Part shown: positions 1 to 6,070 of the stretch, piece by piece
Layout: the number at the start of each line of letters is the position of its first letter
How positions within the stretch are numbered: position 1 is the stretch's first letter
NCBI GenBank assembly: GCA_963664835.2
Contig: CAXXUG010000020.1
Location: 372,001-436,000 of the forward strand
Length of the DNA: 64,000 bases
Direction of reading: 5' to 3'
Source: G963664835 sp963664835
GTDB lineage: Bacteria > Chloroflexota > UBA6077 > FW602-bin22 > JBCLEL01
Position numbers and translations under genes: made by a program
The notes under the pieces: generated by a model
What the model saw: only the letters and a program-made list of their open reading frames with translations
Told to the model about the DNA's origin: nothing
The model's database searches: none

Positions 1-419
1 GCCGAGTGCGCCTGGTCGAAGACATAGCTCAAAGGTCCACCGTAGCAGACGACCGCGTCGAACGAATCATCGGATAGGGCGCTCATGTCGCAGATGTCCA
101 GTCTCAGGCGGTCCTCCACCGCGTCCTCGAAGCCCAGCTCCTCCGCATGTTTCCGATGGAGGTCGAGTTGCACTGTAGAAATGTCCGCCACCACCACACG
201 GCACTCCATATCCGCCAAGACCTTGGTGAATCGTCCAGGCCCGGCGCCTATGTCCAAGACGCGCGAACCGGGTCTTATGAACCGTTCCAGGTAGTGGGTA
301 TGGATGAATAGGCTAACCTCGTCCGCCGGACTGCGAGTGAATCGCGTCCACTCCCGTTCCCCGTACTCGTCGTAGAAGTTCGCTGCCCAGTCAGGATTGT
401 AGTAGCCGCTGTTACTCAT
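1..419 (-). CDS. class I SAM-dependent methyltransferase, 3' end cut by the window edge
   Basis: About 139 residues are visible, from an ATG at 419 to the window edge, so the C-terminus is missing. The SAM-binding glycine loop VLDIGAGPG lies at about residues 54-62, followed by the acidic VADIS strand end near residue 79 and the DAVVCYGGPLSYV segment (about 121-133) that normally follows motif II in small-molecule methyltransferases. The substrate cannot be told. There is no strong ribosome binding site before the ATG, and the frame stays open upstream for about 95 bases without a better start. It is the first of three methyltransferases within 4 kb, all on the minus strand. Confidence 0.8.
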   Translation of the reverse strand, partial: MSNSGYYNPDWAANFYDEYGEREWTRFTRSPADEVSLFIHTHYLERFIRPGSRVLDIGAGPGRFTKVLADMECRVVVADISTVQLDLHRKHAEELGFEDAVEDRLRLDICDMSALSDDSFDAVVCYGGPLSYVFDQAHS

Positions 420-544
420 ATACTCGATGTTCCGCTGAATCTGTCGTGCGTCTGCCGTAACCCCATGGCGCTTCCGTGCCGGCGAAGACCGTGGCCGGCG
501 ATCCCGTGATTATGACAGATTAATGGGGAAGATCAGAGGGGGAG

Positions 545-1261
545 TTAACGAACACCTGCATTTTTACCGGCCTCGGCCGGCTCCACGCAGCCGTAGTAGA
601 AGAAGCGCCCGCTGGTTTCGATTGAGCCACTCCAGCCGAGATCTTGCAACTGCTGGTTCAATCGATCCGGCTCGTGGAACACTTTGACGATGTTGAAAGT
701 CCGGCCGTCTTTCAGCCTTCTCTCAACCACCCCGGAATCGTCGATCTGCGAGTGATCCCATCTCGACTCCCGCTCCGGCAAATTGTCAACCAAAAATGCC
801 CTGCCGCCCGGCTTAAGGGCTGAGCGAACCATCGTCCAGAACCGGTTGAACTCCGCAGCCGGCACGTGCGACAGCCAGAACCCGAAGAAGACAAAGTCAT
901 ACTTCTCGGCCGGCTGCCACTCGAACAGGTCCGCGATCAAGTACCGGACATCGGTATCGCCAGACTTGGCGCGGTTGATCGCGATCGTCTCGGAAGAGGC
1001 GTCGATAGCCGTGAGGCCGGCCGCGCCGCGCGCCAGTTGCGCTGTCCACAAACCCGTGCCGCAGGCAATCTCCAGGCACTCGCCGAAGGGCCGCTCTCGC
1101 TCGAGTGCCGATCGCACAGCGTCCAGTTCCGCGAACCAATGACGCTTATGCTCCTCGCCGCGGTAGTATCGCCCCAGGCGCTGGTGCCACTCGTCATACT
1201 CGCCGGCTCGCGCTCGATAGTATGCGACTTGCTCCTCCAGAAGCGATCTGTCGTCCATCAT
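545..1261 (-). CDS. class I SAM-dependent methyltransferase
   Basis: The protein has 238 residues and starts with two consecutive Met codons. Motif I is CLEIACGTG (about 62-70), the ribose-binding aspartate follows in LTAIDAS near residue 87, and LKPGGRAFLVD (about 149-159) is the usual post-II/III strand of class I enzymes. The N-terminal stretch YYRARAGEYDEWH is typical of the UbiE/COQ5-like group of small-molecule methyltransferases, but a menG role is better filled by the gene at 18173. It lies between the truncated methyltransferase and a HIT hydrolase on the same strand; the gaps (over 120 bases) do not argue for one tight operon. The substrate is unknown. Confidence 0.85.
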   Translation of the reverse strand: MMDDRSLLEEQVAYYRARAGEYDEWHQRLGRYYRGEEHKRHWFAELDAVRSALERERPFGECLEIACGTGLWTAQLARGAAGLTAIDASSETIAINRAKSGDTDVRYLIADLFEWQPAEKYDFVFFGFWLSHVPAAEFNRFWTMVRSALKPGGRAFLVDNLPERESRWDHSQIDDSGVVERRLKDGRTFNIVKVFHEPDRLNQQLQDLGWSGSIETSGRFFYYGCVEPAEAGKNAGVR

Positions 1262-1392
1262 TCTTTAGCCGCAGTGCTTTCAATGTCCAAGGATGCCCTC
1301 CTTCAGGTAAGGACGCCTGGTTTGCAGTTGGCGGTGTTTTCGCGTGGCAAGCCATATATTGAGACGACTGCCACTGTGGAAGCGCGGGCTTG

Positions 1393-1848
1393 CTATTCGA
1401 CTTCGTCCTTGACCGCTTCTTCGAGGGGGCCGGCAATTGTCCGTAGGTATTCAATCGATCGAACCCGCGCTCGGCCGGCGACCTCCCTGGGATACACCAC
1501 CAGCAGGCCATCGTTCAAATACCGAGGAAGGACGTGCCAATGGACGTGCGGCACGTCTTGAAATGCAGCCGGACCATTCGACTGCCAGATCGAAAGTCCC
1601 TCCGGCTCGTAGACGCGGCGCACGGCACGCGCCACTCTCCGCACCGTCTTGCCAAGAGACGACGCAATCTCTTCGTCCAGGTCATATATCTGCTCGAAGT
1701 GAGTCTTTGGAATAATCAGGACGTGCCCATCGTTGCTCTGACTGAGGTCCATGAACGCCAGCGTCGAACCATCCTCGAATACGCGTGCGGAATCCGCCTC
1801 GCCGCGGACTATCGAGCAAAACACACATTCGCTACCGTCTGCTTTCAC
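1393..1848 (-). CDS. HIT family nucleotide hydrolase/transferase
   Basis: The 151-residue protein carries the histidine triad HVHWH at residues 101-105, the catalytic signature of HIT enzymes, which cleave nucleotide phosphoramidates or dinucleoside polyphosphates through a covalent nucleotidyl-histidine intermediate. An N-terminal CVFC pair (C8, C11) with H50 matches the zinc-binding site seen in many Hint/Fhit-like members, and GHVLIIPKTH (41-50) is the conserved strand before it. Length and motif order fit a full-length cytosolic HIT protein. The exact substrate is not predictable from sequence. Confidence 0.9.
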   Translation of the reverse strand: MKADGSECVFCSIVRGEADSARVFEDGSTLAFMDLSQSNDGHVLIIPKTHFEQIYDLDEEIASSLGKTVRRVARAVRRVYEPEGLSIWQSNGPAAFQDVPHVHWHVLPRYLNDGLLVVYPREVAGRARVRSIEYLRTIAGPLEEAVKDEVE

Positions 1849-1912
1849 AACGATCTTGTCATAACTGAGTGTGTCCCCAACGATTCGTTCGGGCAGTGGT
1901 ACCGCCTAGACC

Positions 1913-2233
1913 CTAGTCGGTCTCCGGCCCTAGCGCCCTACTGCTACTTGGCGGCTCGTACCGCCGGACCTCGATCTCATTCTCACGCGCTTGCGCCTGC
2001 GCCACGTCGTAGGCTGCCTGCAACCGTATCCAAGTCTCCGTCGTTGAGCCGAAGGCTTTCGCCAGCCGGACCGCCATGTCCGCCGATATGCGAGCGTGAC
2101 AATTCACTAGATTCGAGAGCGCCTGCCGGCTGACGCCTAGGACCCTGGCCCCTTCGGTCACGTTGAGGCCAAGCGGCTCCAGACATGACACACGCACGAC
2201 CTTGCCGGGGTGTGGCGGGTTCTTCGTGGGCAC
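1913..2233 (-). CDS. second HigA-like antitoxin (XRE helix-turn-helix), downstream of higBA
   Basis: From a GTG at 2233 the gene encodes about 106 residues beginning VPTKNPPHPGKVV. This has the HPG-x-[VF] opening of HigA antitoxins, followed by the XRE-type helix-turn-helix (VTEGARVLGVSRQALSNLVN) and the C-terminal TWIRLQAAYDVAQA helix. A longer reading from 2341 would run into the preceding antitoxin gene, so the GTG is preferred. It lies 38 bases after a complete higB-higA pair and clearly resembles that HigA. It may be a diverged duplicate acting as a spare antitoxin or as an autorepressor. The C-terminal tail (RYEPPSSSRALGPETD) is longer than in the first copy. Confidence 0.75.
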   Translation of the reverse strand: MPTKNPPHPGKVVRVSCLEPLGLNVTEGARVLGVSRQALSNLVNCHARISADMAVRLAKAFGSTTETWIRLQAAYDVAQAQARENEIEVRRYEPPSSSRALGPETD

Positions 2234-2271
2234 GGTTGTTCTCGCTTCAAAAGAGAAAGAGCGGCCGAAAG

Positions 2272-2577
2272 TCAGGCCGGCTCGTAGCGTTGAACGCTGA
2301 TTTCTTTCGTACGGGCGCGCATCTGCGAGGCGTCGTACCAAGCCTGCATACGCAGCAGCATGTCCATGCTCACGTCAAATGCCTTCTCGATGCGCAGCGC
2401 CATCTCCGGCGTTAGCGCGGCGTTGCCGTTCAGCAGGTCCGAAAGCGTCGCCCGGCGAACCCCCAAGACTTCGGCCGCCCTTGTCACGGTCAGCCCCAAC
2501 TCCTCGATGACTTCCGTGCGGATGAACTCACCCGGATGTGAAGGAGTCATATTCACGTTGATGCTGTTGGTAGCCAT
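2272..2577 (-). CDS. higA: HigA family addiction module antitoxin
   Basis: The 101-residue protein has the canonical HigA layout: MTPSHPGEFIRTEVIEELGL near the start, then an XRE helix-turn-helix (TRAAEVLGVRRATLSDLLNG), then EMALRIEKAFDVSMDMLLRMQAWYD. It should neutralise the toxin encoded just upstream and bind the operon promoter as repressor. The genes overlap in a TGATG junction (toxin stop and antitoxin start share a base at 2577), the usual translational coupling of toxin-first higBA operons. Confidence 0.9.
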   Translation of the reverse strand: MATNSINVNMTPSHPGEFIRTEVIEELGLTVTRAAEVLGVRRATLSDLLNGNAALTPEMALRIEKAFDVSMDMLLRMQAWYDASQMRARTKEISVQRYEPA

Positions 2578-2867
2578 CAGTGGTAATCCTCCAGGTTCAG
2601 GCGGTAAACGTAGCCGGCCTCTTCTTCAAACGTGATCCGCCAATTGCCGGACACCGAAACGCTCCGTTCGTCTTGCCGGCCACCTGAGAGCCGGTGAACG
2701 CGCCAGCCACGAGGGGCATTGGAAATAAAACTGTCCAAGTCTTCAGCCAAGATCAGCACAGTCAAGATCTTCCGCACTCGCTCAACCAAGGCACGCTGCA
2801 GGAGCCGGGAGTTATCTTCCTCAATCAGCCGGCGCAATCCCCGGTGGCGGACAGAGCGAACGACCAT
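2577..2867 (-). CDS. higB: HigB/RelE-family mRNA interferase toxin
   Basis: The 96-residue protein matches the killer-protein branch of the RelE/ParE fold. It opens with VRSVRHRGLRRLIEEDNS and ends with GGRQDERSVSVSGNWRITFEEEAGYVYRLNLEDYH, the strand-rich C-terminus with SVSGNWRITF that is diagnostic for HigB. Family members cleave mRNA on the ribosome. It precedes higA and overlaps it by one base, so this is the toxin-first arrangement. Some 190 bases upstream hold no gene and probably carry the autoregulated promoter. Confidence 0.88.
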   Translation of the reverse strand: MVVRSVRHRGLRRLIEEDNSRLLQRALVERVRKILTVLILAEDLDSFISNAPRGWRVHRLSGGRQDERSVSVSGNWRITFEEEAGYVYRLNLEDYH

Positions 2868-3059
2868 GTCGTACAGTGTACGGTAATACCGTTCGCCACA
2901 CTAGCATGTCTCGAAGAGTAGTTAGTGCTGGTCGTCCCCCGATACTTTCCACCGACCTCCGGCAGGAATTCCAGCGACAGGGCCCCTCGGTCCTCCGTCG
3001 CGACGACACCGTAGTCAGGGACACGCTGTTGGCACAGCGCCTTTTCTGACAATGCTCGC

Positions 3060-3722
3060 CTATAAACCCTCGCCTTTGACGGCAAAGAAAAACGGGTGCG
3101 CCTCCTCCAGCGCGTCACCATCTCCAAATCCGCTTCCCAAGGTACCTTCTTGCTCAATCCGGAACCCAACATCGGTAAGAAATCTCTTGTAGGTAGAGGG
3201 GCCAAAGTTGCTCCAGTACATGGTCTCACCGAAGAAATCATCTTCAGTATATCCAGGACCGTCATCCCTGCCGGCAACCGTAACCAGAAGTAACCCACTG
3301 GGCCGAAGCCACTGTGCGAATCGACGGAAGAGATCCATATGCTCCTGTCTTGGGATGTGGAAGATGGCGTAAAAGCTGACAACAGCATCGAAGCTACATG
3401 CGGGGAATTCGGTCGCCATTACGTCGCCGGTGACGAATCTGGCTGTTAGAACGTTTTGCCTTGCTAGATCGATCATGTTCGAGGAAATGTCAATCCCAGT
3501 GAGGTCGAACGTTCCTGCAAGGTGCCGTGAGATCGGGATACCGGCACCACATCCAACGTCAAGGATCTTTGAACCAGGCGTAAGACACCCAGTTATCAAC
3601 TTCAGCTCCGGCTCAGCCGTGGTGCGCCTTTGTCTCGCGTAGTCCGTCGCACACCGGTTGTAAGCCGTCCTGACCAGTTCCCGGTAATCAGCATCCGGAC
3701 CATCAGCGATCTTGAATGGCAT
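3060..3722 (-). CDS. class I SAM-dependent methyltransferase
   Basis: The 220-residue enzyme has motif I ILDVGCGAG (about 53-61), LTGIDIS ending in the ribose-binding aspartate, and DAVVSFYAIFHIPR, a typical post-I to motif II series of the UbiE-like methyltransferase fold. The ATG at 3722 is chosen over an upstream in-frame ATG at 3800 because a near-perfect ribosome binding site, AAGGAG, lies 4-5 bases before it. With this start the gene overlaps the 3' end of the SGNH hydrolase by 20 bases, so the two are likely co-translated. The substrate is unknown; the pairing suggests joint action on one ester or acyl compound, which is inference. Confidence 0.85.
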   Translation of the reverse strand: MPFKIADGPDADYRELVRTAYNRCATDYARQRRTTAEPELKLITGCLTPGSKILDVGCGAGIPISRHLAGTFDLTGIDISSNMIDLARQNVLTARFVTGDVMATEFPACSFDAVVSFYAIFHIPRQEHMDLFRRFAQWLRPSGLLLVTVAGRDDGPGYTEDDFFGETMYWSNFGPSTYKRFLTDVGFRIEQEGTLGSGFGDGDALEEAHPFFFAVKGEGL

Positions 3723-4362
3723 GTATCTCCTTCTTGACCGAGGTTGCGCGTTCACCAATGGCGTCGTTGGGAGCACGAAACCACCAACTTGGCGACGCAC
3801 CTACAACATGCGCCATCTTGGAATAACCCTCACTTCTTGGATGAGAGCCGTCGTTCATTGACACTTCCCGTTTATAGGCGTTATCCGAGCAAAGAGCAGA
3901 AAAGAGATCGATGTACGGGACTCCAAGCTCCTGGGTCTCGCGACCAAATGCAAGCGAGAGAACCTTAATTCTTTCATTGTGTTCGTCGTCAAGTACAGGC
4001 GGCGGTCCAACCATAAGCACTGTGTATTGCCCGGCTCCTTGTAGGATCGCCCGGACGTTGGCGCAAGAATCCATCGGGTCGACGCGAACTTTCCCGTCCT
4101 CGATGGCCGTATCGTTGACGCCACACGAGATTACTACGCGACCATCGCAGGAATCGGGCAATCGAAGGGCGCATTCGTTCTCCCAGCGAACCAGAATATC
4201 CTTGCTCGTGTCTCGACGGATACCAAGGTTGTAATAGGTTACAGGTGTGTTACTCGCACTGGCGGTAGCACATAGACGCCCGGCCCATCCGAGGGCCGCT
4301 TCGTCACCGGTACCATTAACGAATGAGTCACCAACAAAGCAGATTCTTACGTCCGGTCTCAT
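3703..4362 (-). CDS. SGNH/GDSL-type esterase or lipase
   Basis: The 219-residue protein shows the four SGNH blocks: GDSF with the nucleophile serine at residue 13, NLGIRRDTS with the oxyanion glycine near 47, GVND with asparagine near 83, and DGSHPRSEGY with the catalytic D171 and H174 in the D-x-x-H spacing. No signal peptide is seen, so it is probably cytosolic and acts on small esters or acyl groups. It is the first gene of a two-gene unit with the methyltransferase at 3060-3722. The reading continues about 40 residues past block V, longer than the minimal fold. Confidence 0.85.
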   Translation of the reverse strand: MRPDVRICFVGDSFVNGTGDEAALGWAGRLCATASASNTPVTYYNLGIRRDTSKDILVRWENECALRLPDSCDGRVVISCGVNDTAIEDGKVRVDPMDSCANVRAILQGAGQYTVLMVGPPPVLDDEHNERIKVLSLAFGRETQELGVPYIDLFSALCSDNAYKREVSMNDGSHPRSEGYSKMAHVVGASPSWWFRAPNDAIGERATSVKKEIHAIQDR

Positions 4363-4660
4363 TGTGAGCTCGTGGACCGAATGAGTCCTGACTCGTTATT
4401 GGACTGAGATTCGGTGTGTCTCTCAATCATGCTGGATGTGCTCCGTAGGATCCGATTATTCTTATCCTATGTCGTCCATCACTCGCCGGCCATCCTCCTC
4501 CTCAAAGGGACCCATGTGCCTAAGTGACCACAGTGTGCGGTGCTAAACTGCCTGCATGCCTAAGCCTTGATGGTCGATGGGCGGATGCCTATACTTTGAC
4601 CCTCTACCGCCTGCCACAAATGAGAGTTTAGCCCGAAGCATGGCGATGCTGGAACGTGCG
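4363..4660. other. divergent intergenic region without a recognised gene
   Basis: About 300 bases separate the minus-strand SGNH gene from the plus-strand HEPN-like gene, so promoters for both directions should lie here. I see no clear -35/-10 pair, no tRNA and no repeat. Confidence 0.4.
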
Positions 4661-5008
4661 ATGACCTCAACAGATTATGCCAGACAAGCCAAAGTCTTCC
4701 TGCAACAGTCGGATGATGAGTTCGCCAGAGGCGATGATTTGCAGGCTTCGGAGAAGCTATGGGGTGCGGCAACCTACGCTGTCAGGGCGGTGGCGGAGGA
4801 ACGAGGTTGGGATCACGGTAAGAGTAAGCACCGGCGTGAAGCGATCCGCCGACTAGCAGGCGAACGTAATGAGATATTGCTGACTGCGGGCTACAGTCTC
4901 GCTGAGCAATTCCATGCTCATTTCTACAACAACTTCATGGAAGACGATGCCATTGAGCACGCACGCCCGATAATGCGCCAATTCATACATCGGATATTGC
5001 CTGGCTAG
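4661..5008 (+). CDS. small HEPN/PaREP1-like protein
   Basis: The protein (about 115 residues from the ATG at 4661; ATGs at 4640 and 4577 are alternatives) reads TSTDYARQAKVFLQQSDDEFARGDDLQASEKLWGAATYAVRAVAEERGW and ends with an all-helical FHAHFYNNFMEDDAIEHARPIMRQFI. The pattern of a helical repeat with GDxLQASEKxWGAA resembles PaREP1/HEPN-type small proteins, some of which pair with nucleotidyltransferases. The RNase motif R-x4-6-H of HEPN toxins is not evident, and no nucleotidyltransferase partner is adjacent, so toxin function is not claimed. Confidence 0.65.
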   Translation: MTSTDYARQAKVFLQQSDDEFARGDDLQASEKLWGAATYAVRAVAEERGWDHGKSKHRREAIRRLAGERNEILLTAGYSLAEQFHAHFYNNFMEDDAIEHARPIMRQFIHRILPG

Positions 5009-5104
5009 AATAGACAGGCGGATATTAGTTACCTGTGTATCTTTAGCGAGTAAGCATCTAAGACGGATCGCCGGCAGGAATATCACGCGACCCGGCGGTC
5101 AGGT

Positions 5105-5638
5105 TCACACCGCCGGCACGATCAGCGGCATCACGCCCACGCCCTTCCCCTGCTTCTCCGAGAGCGGCGCCACTACTATCGGACGCTCCCTGCCGAATAC
5201 GCCGGCCACCAGGTGAGTGTCGCGATATCGGTCACGCGTCCAGGTGTAGCGGCCGGCAATGGGAAACACTCCCTTGTCCGCCCGATAGTGCCCAATCAGA
5301 TAGACATACGTGGCCGCCGTTCCTATCGTTGCCTCACAGCCATCCGGCAACGTCCGGCCAAACTCAGCAAGCAAGCCCTCGCAATCCTCGTATATGCGGT
5401 TCAGCGTGCCCTCGAGGATCCCCCAGTTCACCGCGATCTGGCCCCCGGTTGTCGGCGTTTCCGCCACTTCGCCGGCGAATCTATCGAAGTATCGACTCCC
5501 TCGGAACGGCGCCCCCTGTCGTCGAAGAGTCTCGAGCGTCAATCCCTCCGGCAGGTCGACCACCGACCAGCCGTTTCTCTCCAGGGTCGCGGCTGTAGGC
5601 TCCGAAAACCTGGCTGCCATCCACCAGAACCTCCGCAA
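5105..5638 (-). CDS. hypothetical protein, conserved-looking globular protein
   Basis: The reading frame gives 177 residues (an internal ATG at 5620, MAARFSEP, may be the real start). I do not recognise the family. Composition and codon use look native (GCCGGC is frequent) and the protein is globular, with EDCEGLLAEFGRTLPDG, then GTAATYVYLIGHYR, then a C-terminal segment rich in small hydrophobics ending KGVGVMPLIVPAV. No signal peptide or membrane segment is seen. Its neighbours (HEPN-like gene upstream on the plus strand and the Rdx selenoprotein downstream) give no functional hint. Confidence 0.55.
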   Translation of the reverse strand: MRRFWWMAARFSEPTAATLERNGWSVVDLPEGLTLETLRRQGAPFRGSRYFDRFAGEVAETPTTGGQIAVNWGILEGTLNRIYEDCEGLLAEFGRTLPDGCEATIGTAATYVYLIGHYRADKGVFPIAGRYTWTRDRYRDTHLVAGVFGRERPIVVAPLSEKQGKGVGVMPLIVPAV

Positions 5639-5773
5639 TCTCAGTTGGTCCTGATCACGATTCTATTCCAGCAGCCGTGACCCGTCCCAGCCGGCCGGCC
5701 CGCAGGATTGACTCGCGCCGTCCGCCTCGGCTAACCTTGAAGCGCAACCTTCAAGAGCGAAACGGAAAGACTA

Positions 5774-6022
5774 TTGATAGAACCAGTCACGATCACCATC
5801 AAGTACTGCTGCGAGTGAGGCTACGAGCCTCAGGCCGTGAGCCTGACGGAAAAGCTGCTCCTTGAGTTCGGTCCAGACATTCGAAGCATTACTCTGATCC
5901 CGGGAGCCAATGGCGTCTTCGACGTCCGCGTCAACGATATACTGGCATTCTCGGCATTCAGGGAAGAGGGATTTCCCCAATACGATTCGATCAAGCAAAC
6001 GGTCCGGGATGAACTGAAGTAG
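5774..6022 (+). CDS. SelW-like Rdx-family protein read through an in-frame TGA (probable selenoprotein, CCEU motif)
   Basis: Reading from TTG 5774 through the TGA at 5816-5818 to TAG at 6020-6022 gives 82 residues: an N-terminal strand VTITIKY, then CCE-U-GYEPQA, then a helix and strands ending PGANGVFDV and FPQYDSIKQTVRDEL. This is the thioredoxin-like Rdx (SelW/SelT/SelH) layout, in which Y-C-x-x-[CU] follows the first strand; the TGA falls exactly at the second redox position. Homology continues seamlessly in the same frame on both sides of the TGA. A GGAAAG ribosome-binding-like site lies 4 bases before the TTG. A hairpin follows the TGA (see next entry). If TGA were a stop, only 14 residues would be made. 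Family members are thiol-redox proteins of uncertain substrate. Selenocysteine insertion is inferred; no sel genes are in this window. Confidence 0.8.
5817..5849 (+). other. candidate bacterial SECIS hairpin just after the in-frame TGA
   Basis: Bases 5830-5835 (TCAGGC) pair perfectly with 5841-5846 (GCCTGA) around a five-base loop CGTGA. The loop begins 17 bases after the TGA and has G at its second position, which agrees with the known bacterial SECIS requirement for a short stem-loop 16-37 bases downstream with a G near the loop start. A competing perfect hairpin (GAGGCT 5817-5822 with AGCCTC 5826-5831) overlaps it by two bases. The fold is by eye only. Confidence 0.5.
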
Positions 6023-6070
6023 GATCGCCGGCCCGGCAATCACTCCTCGCCATAGGTGTTTGGCCGGCGG

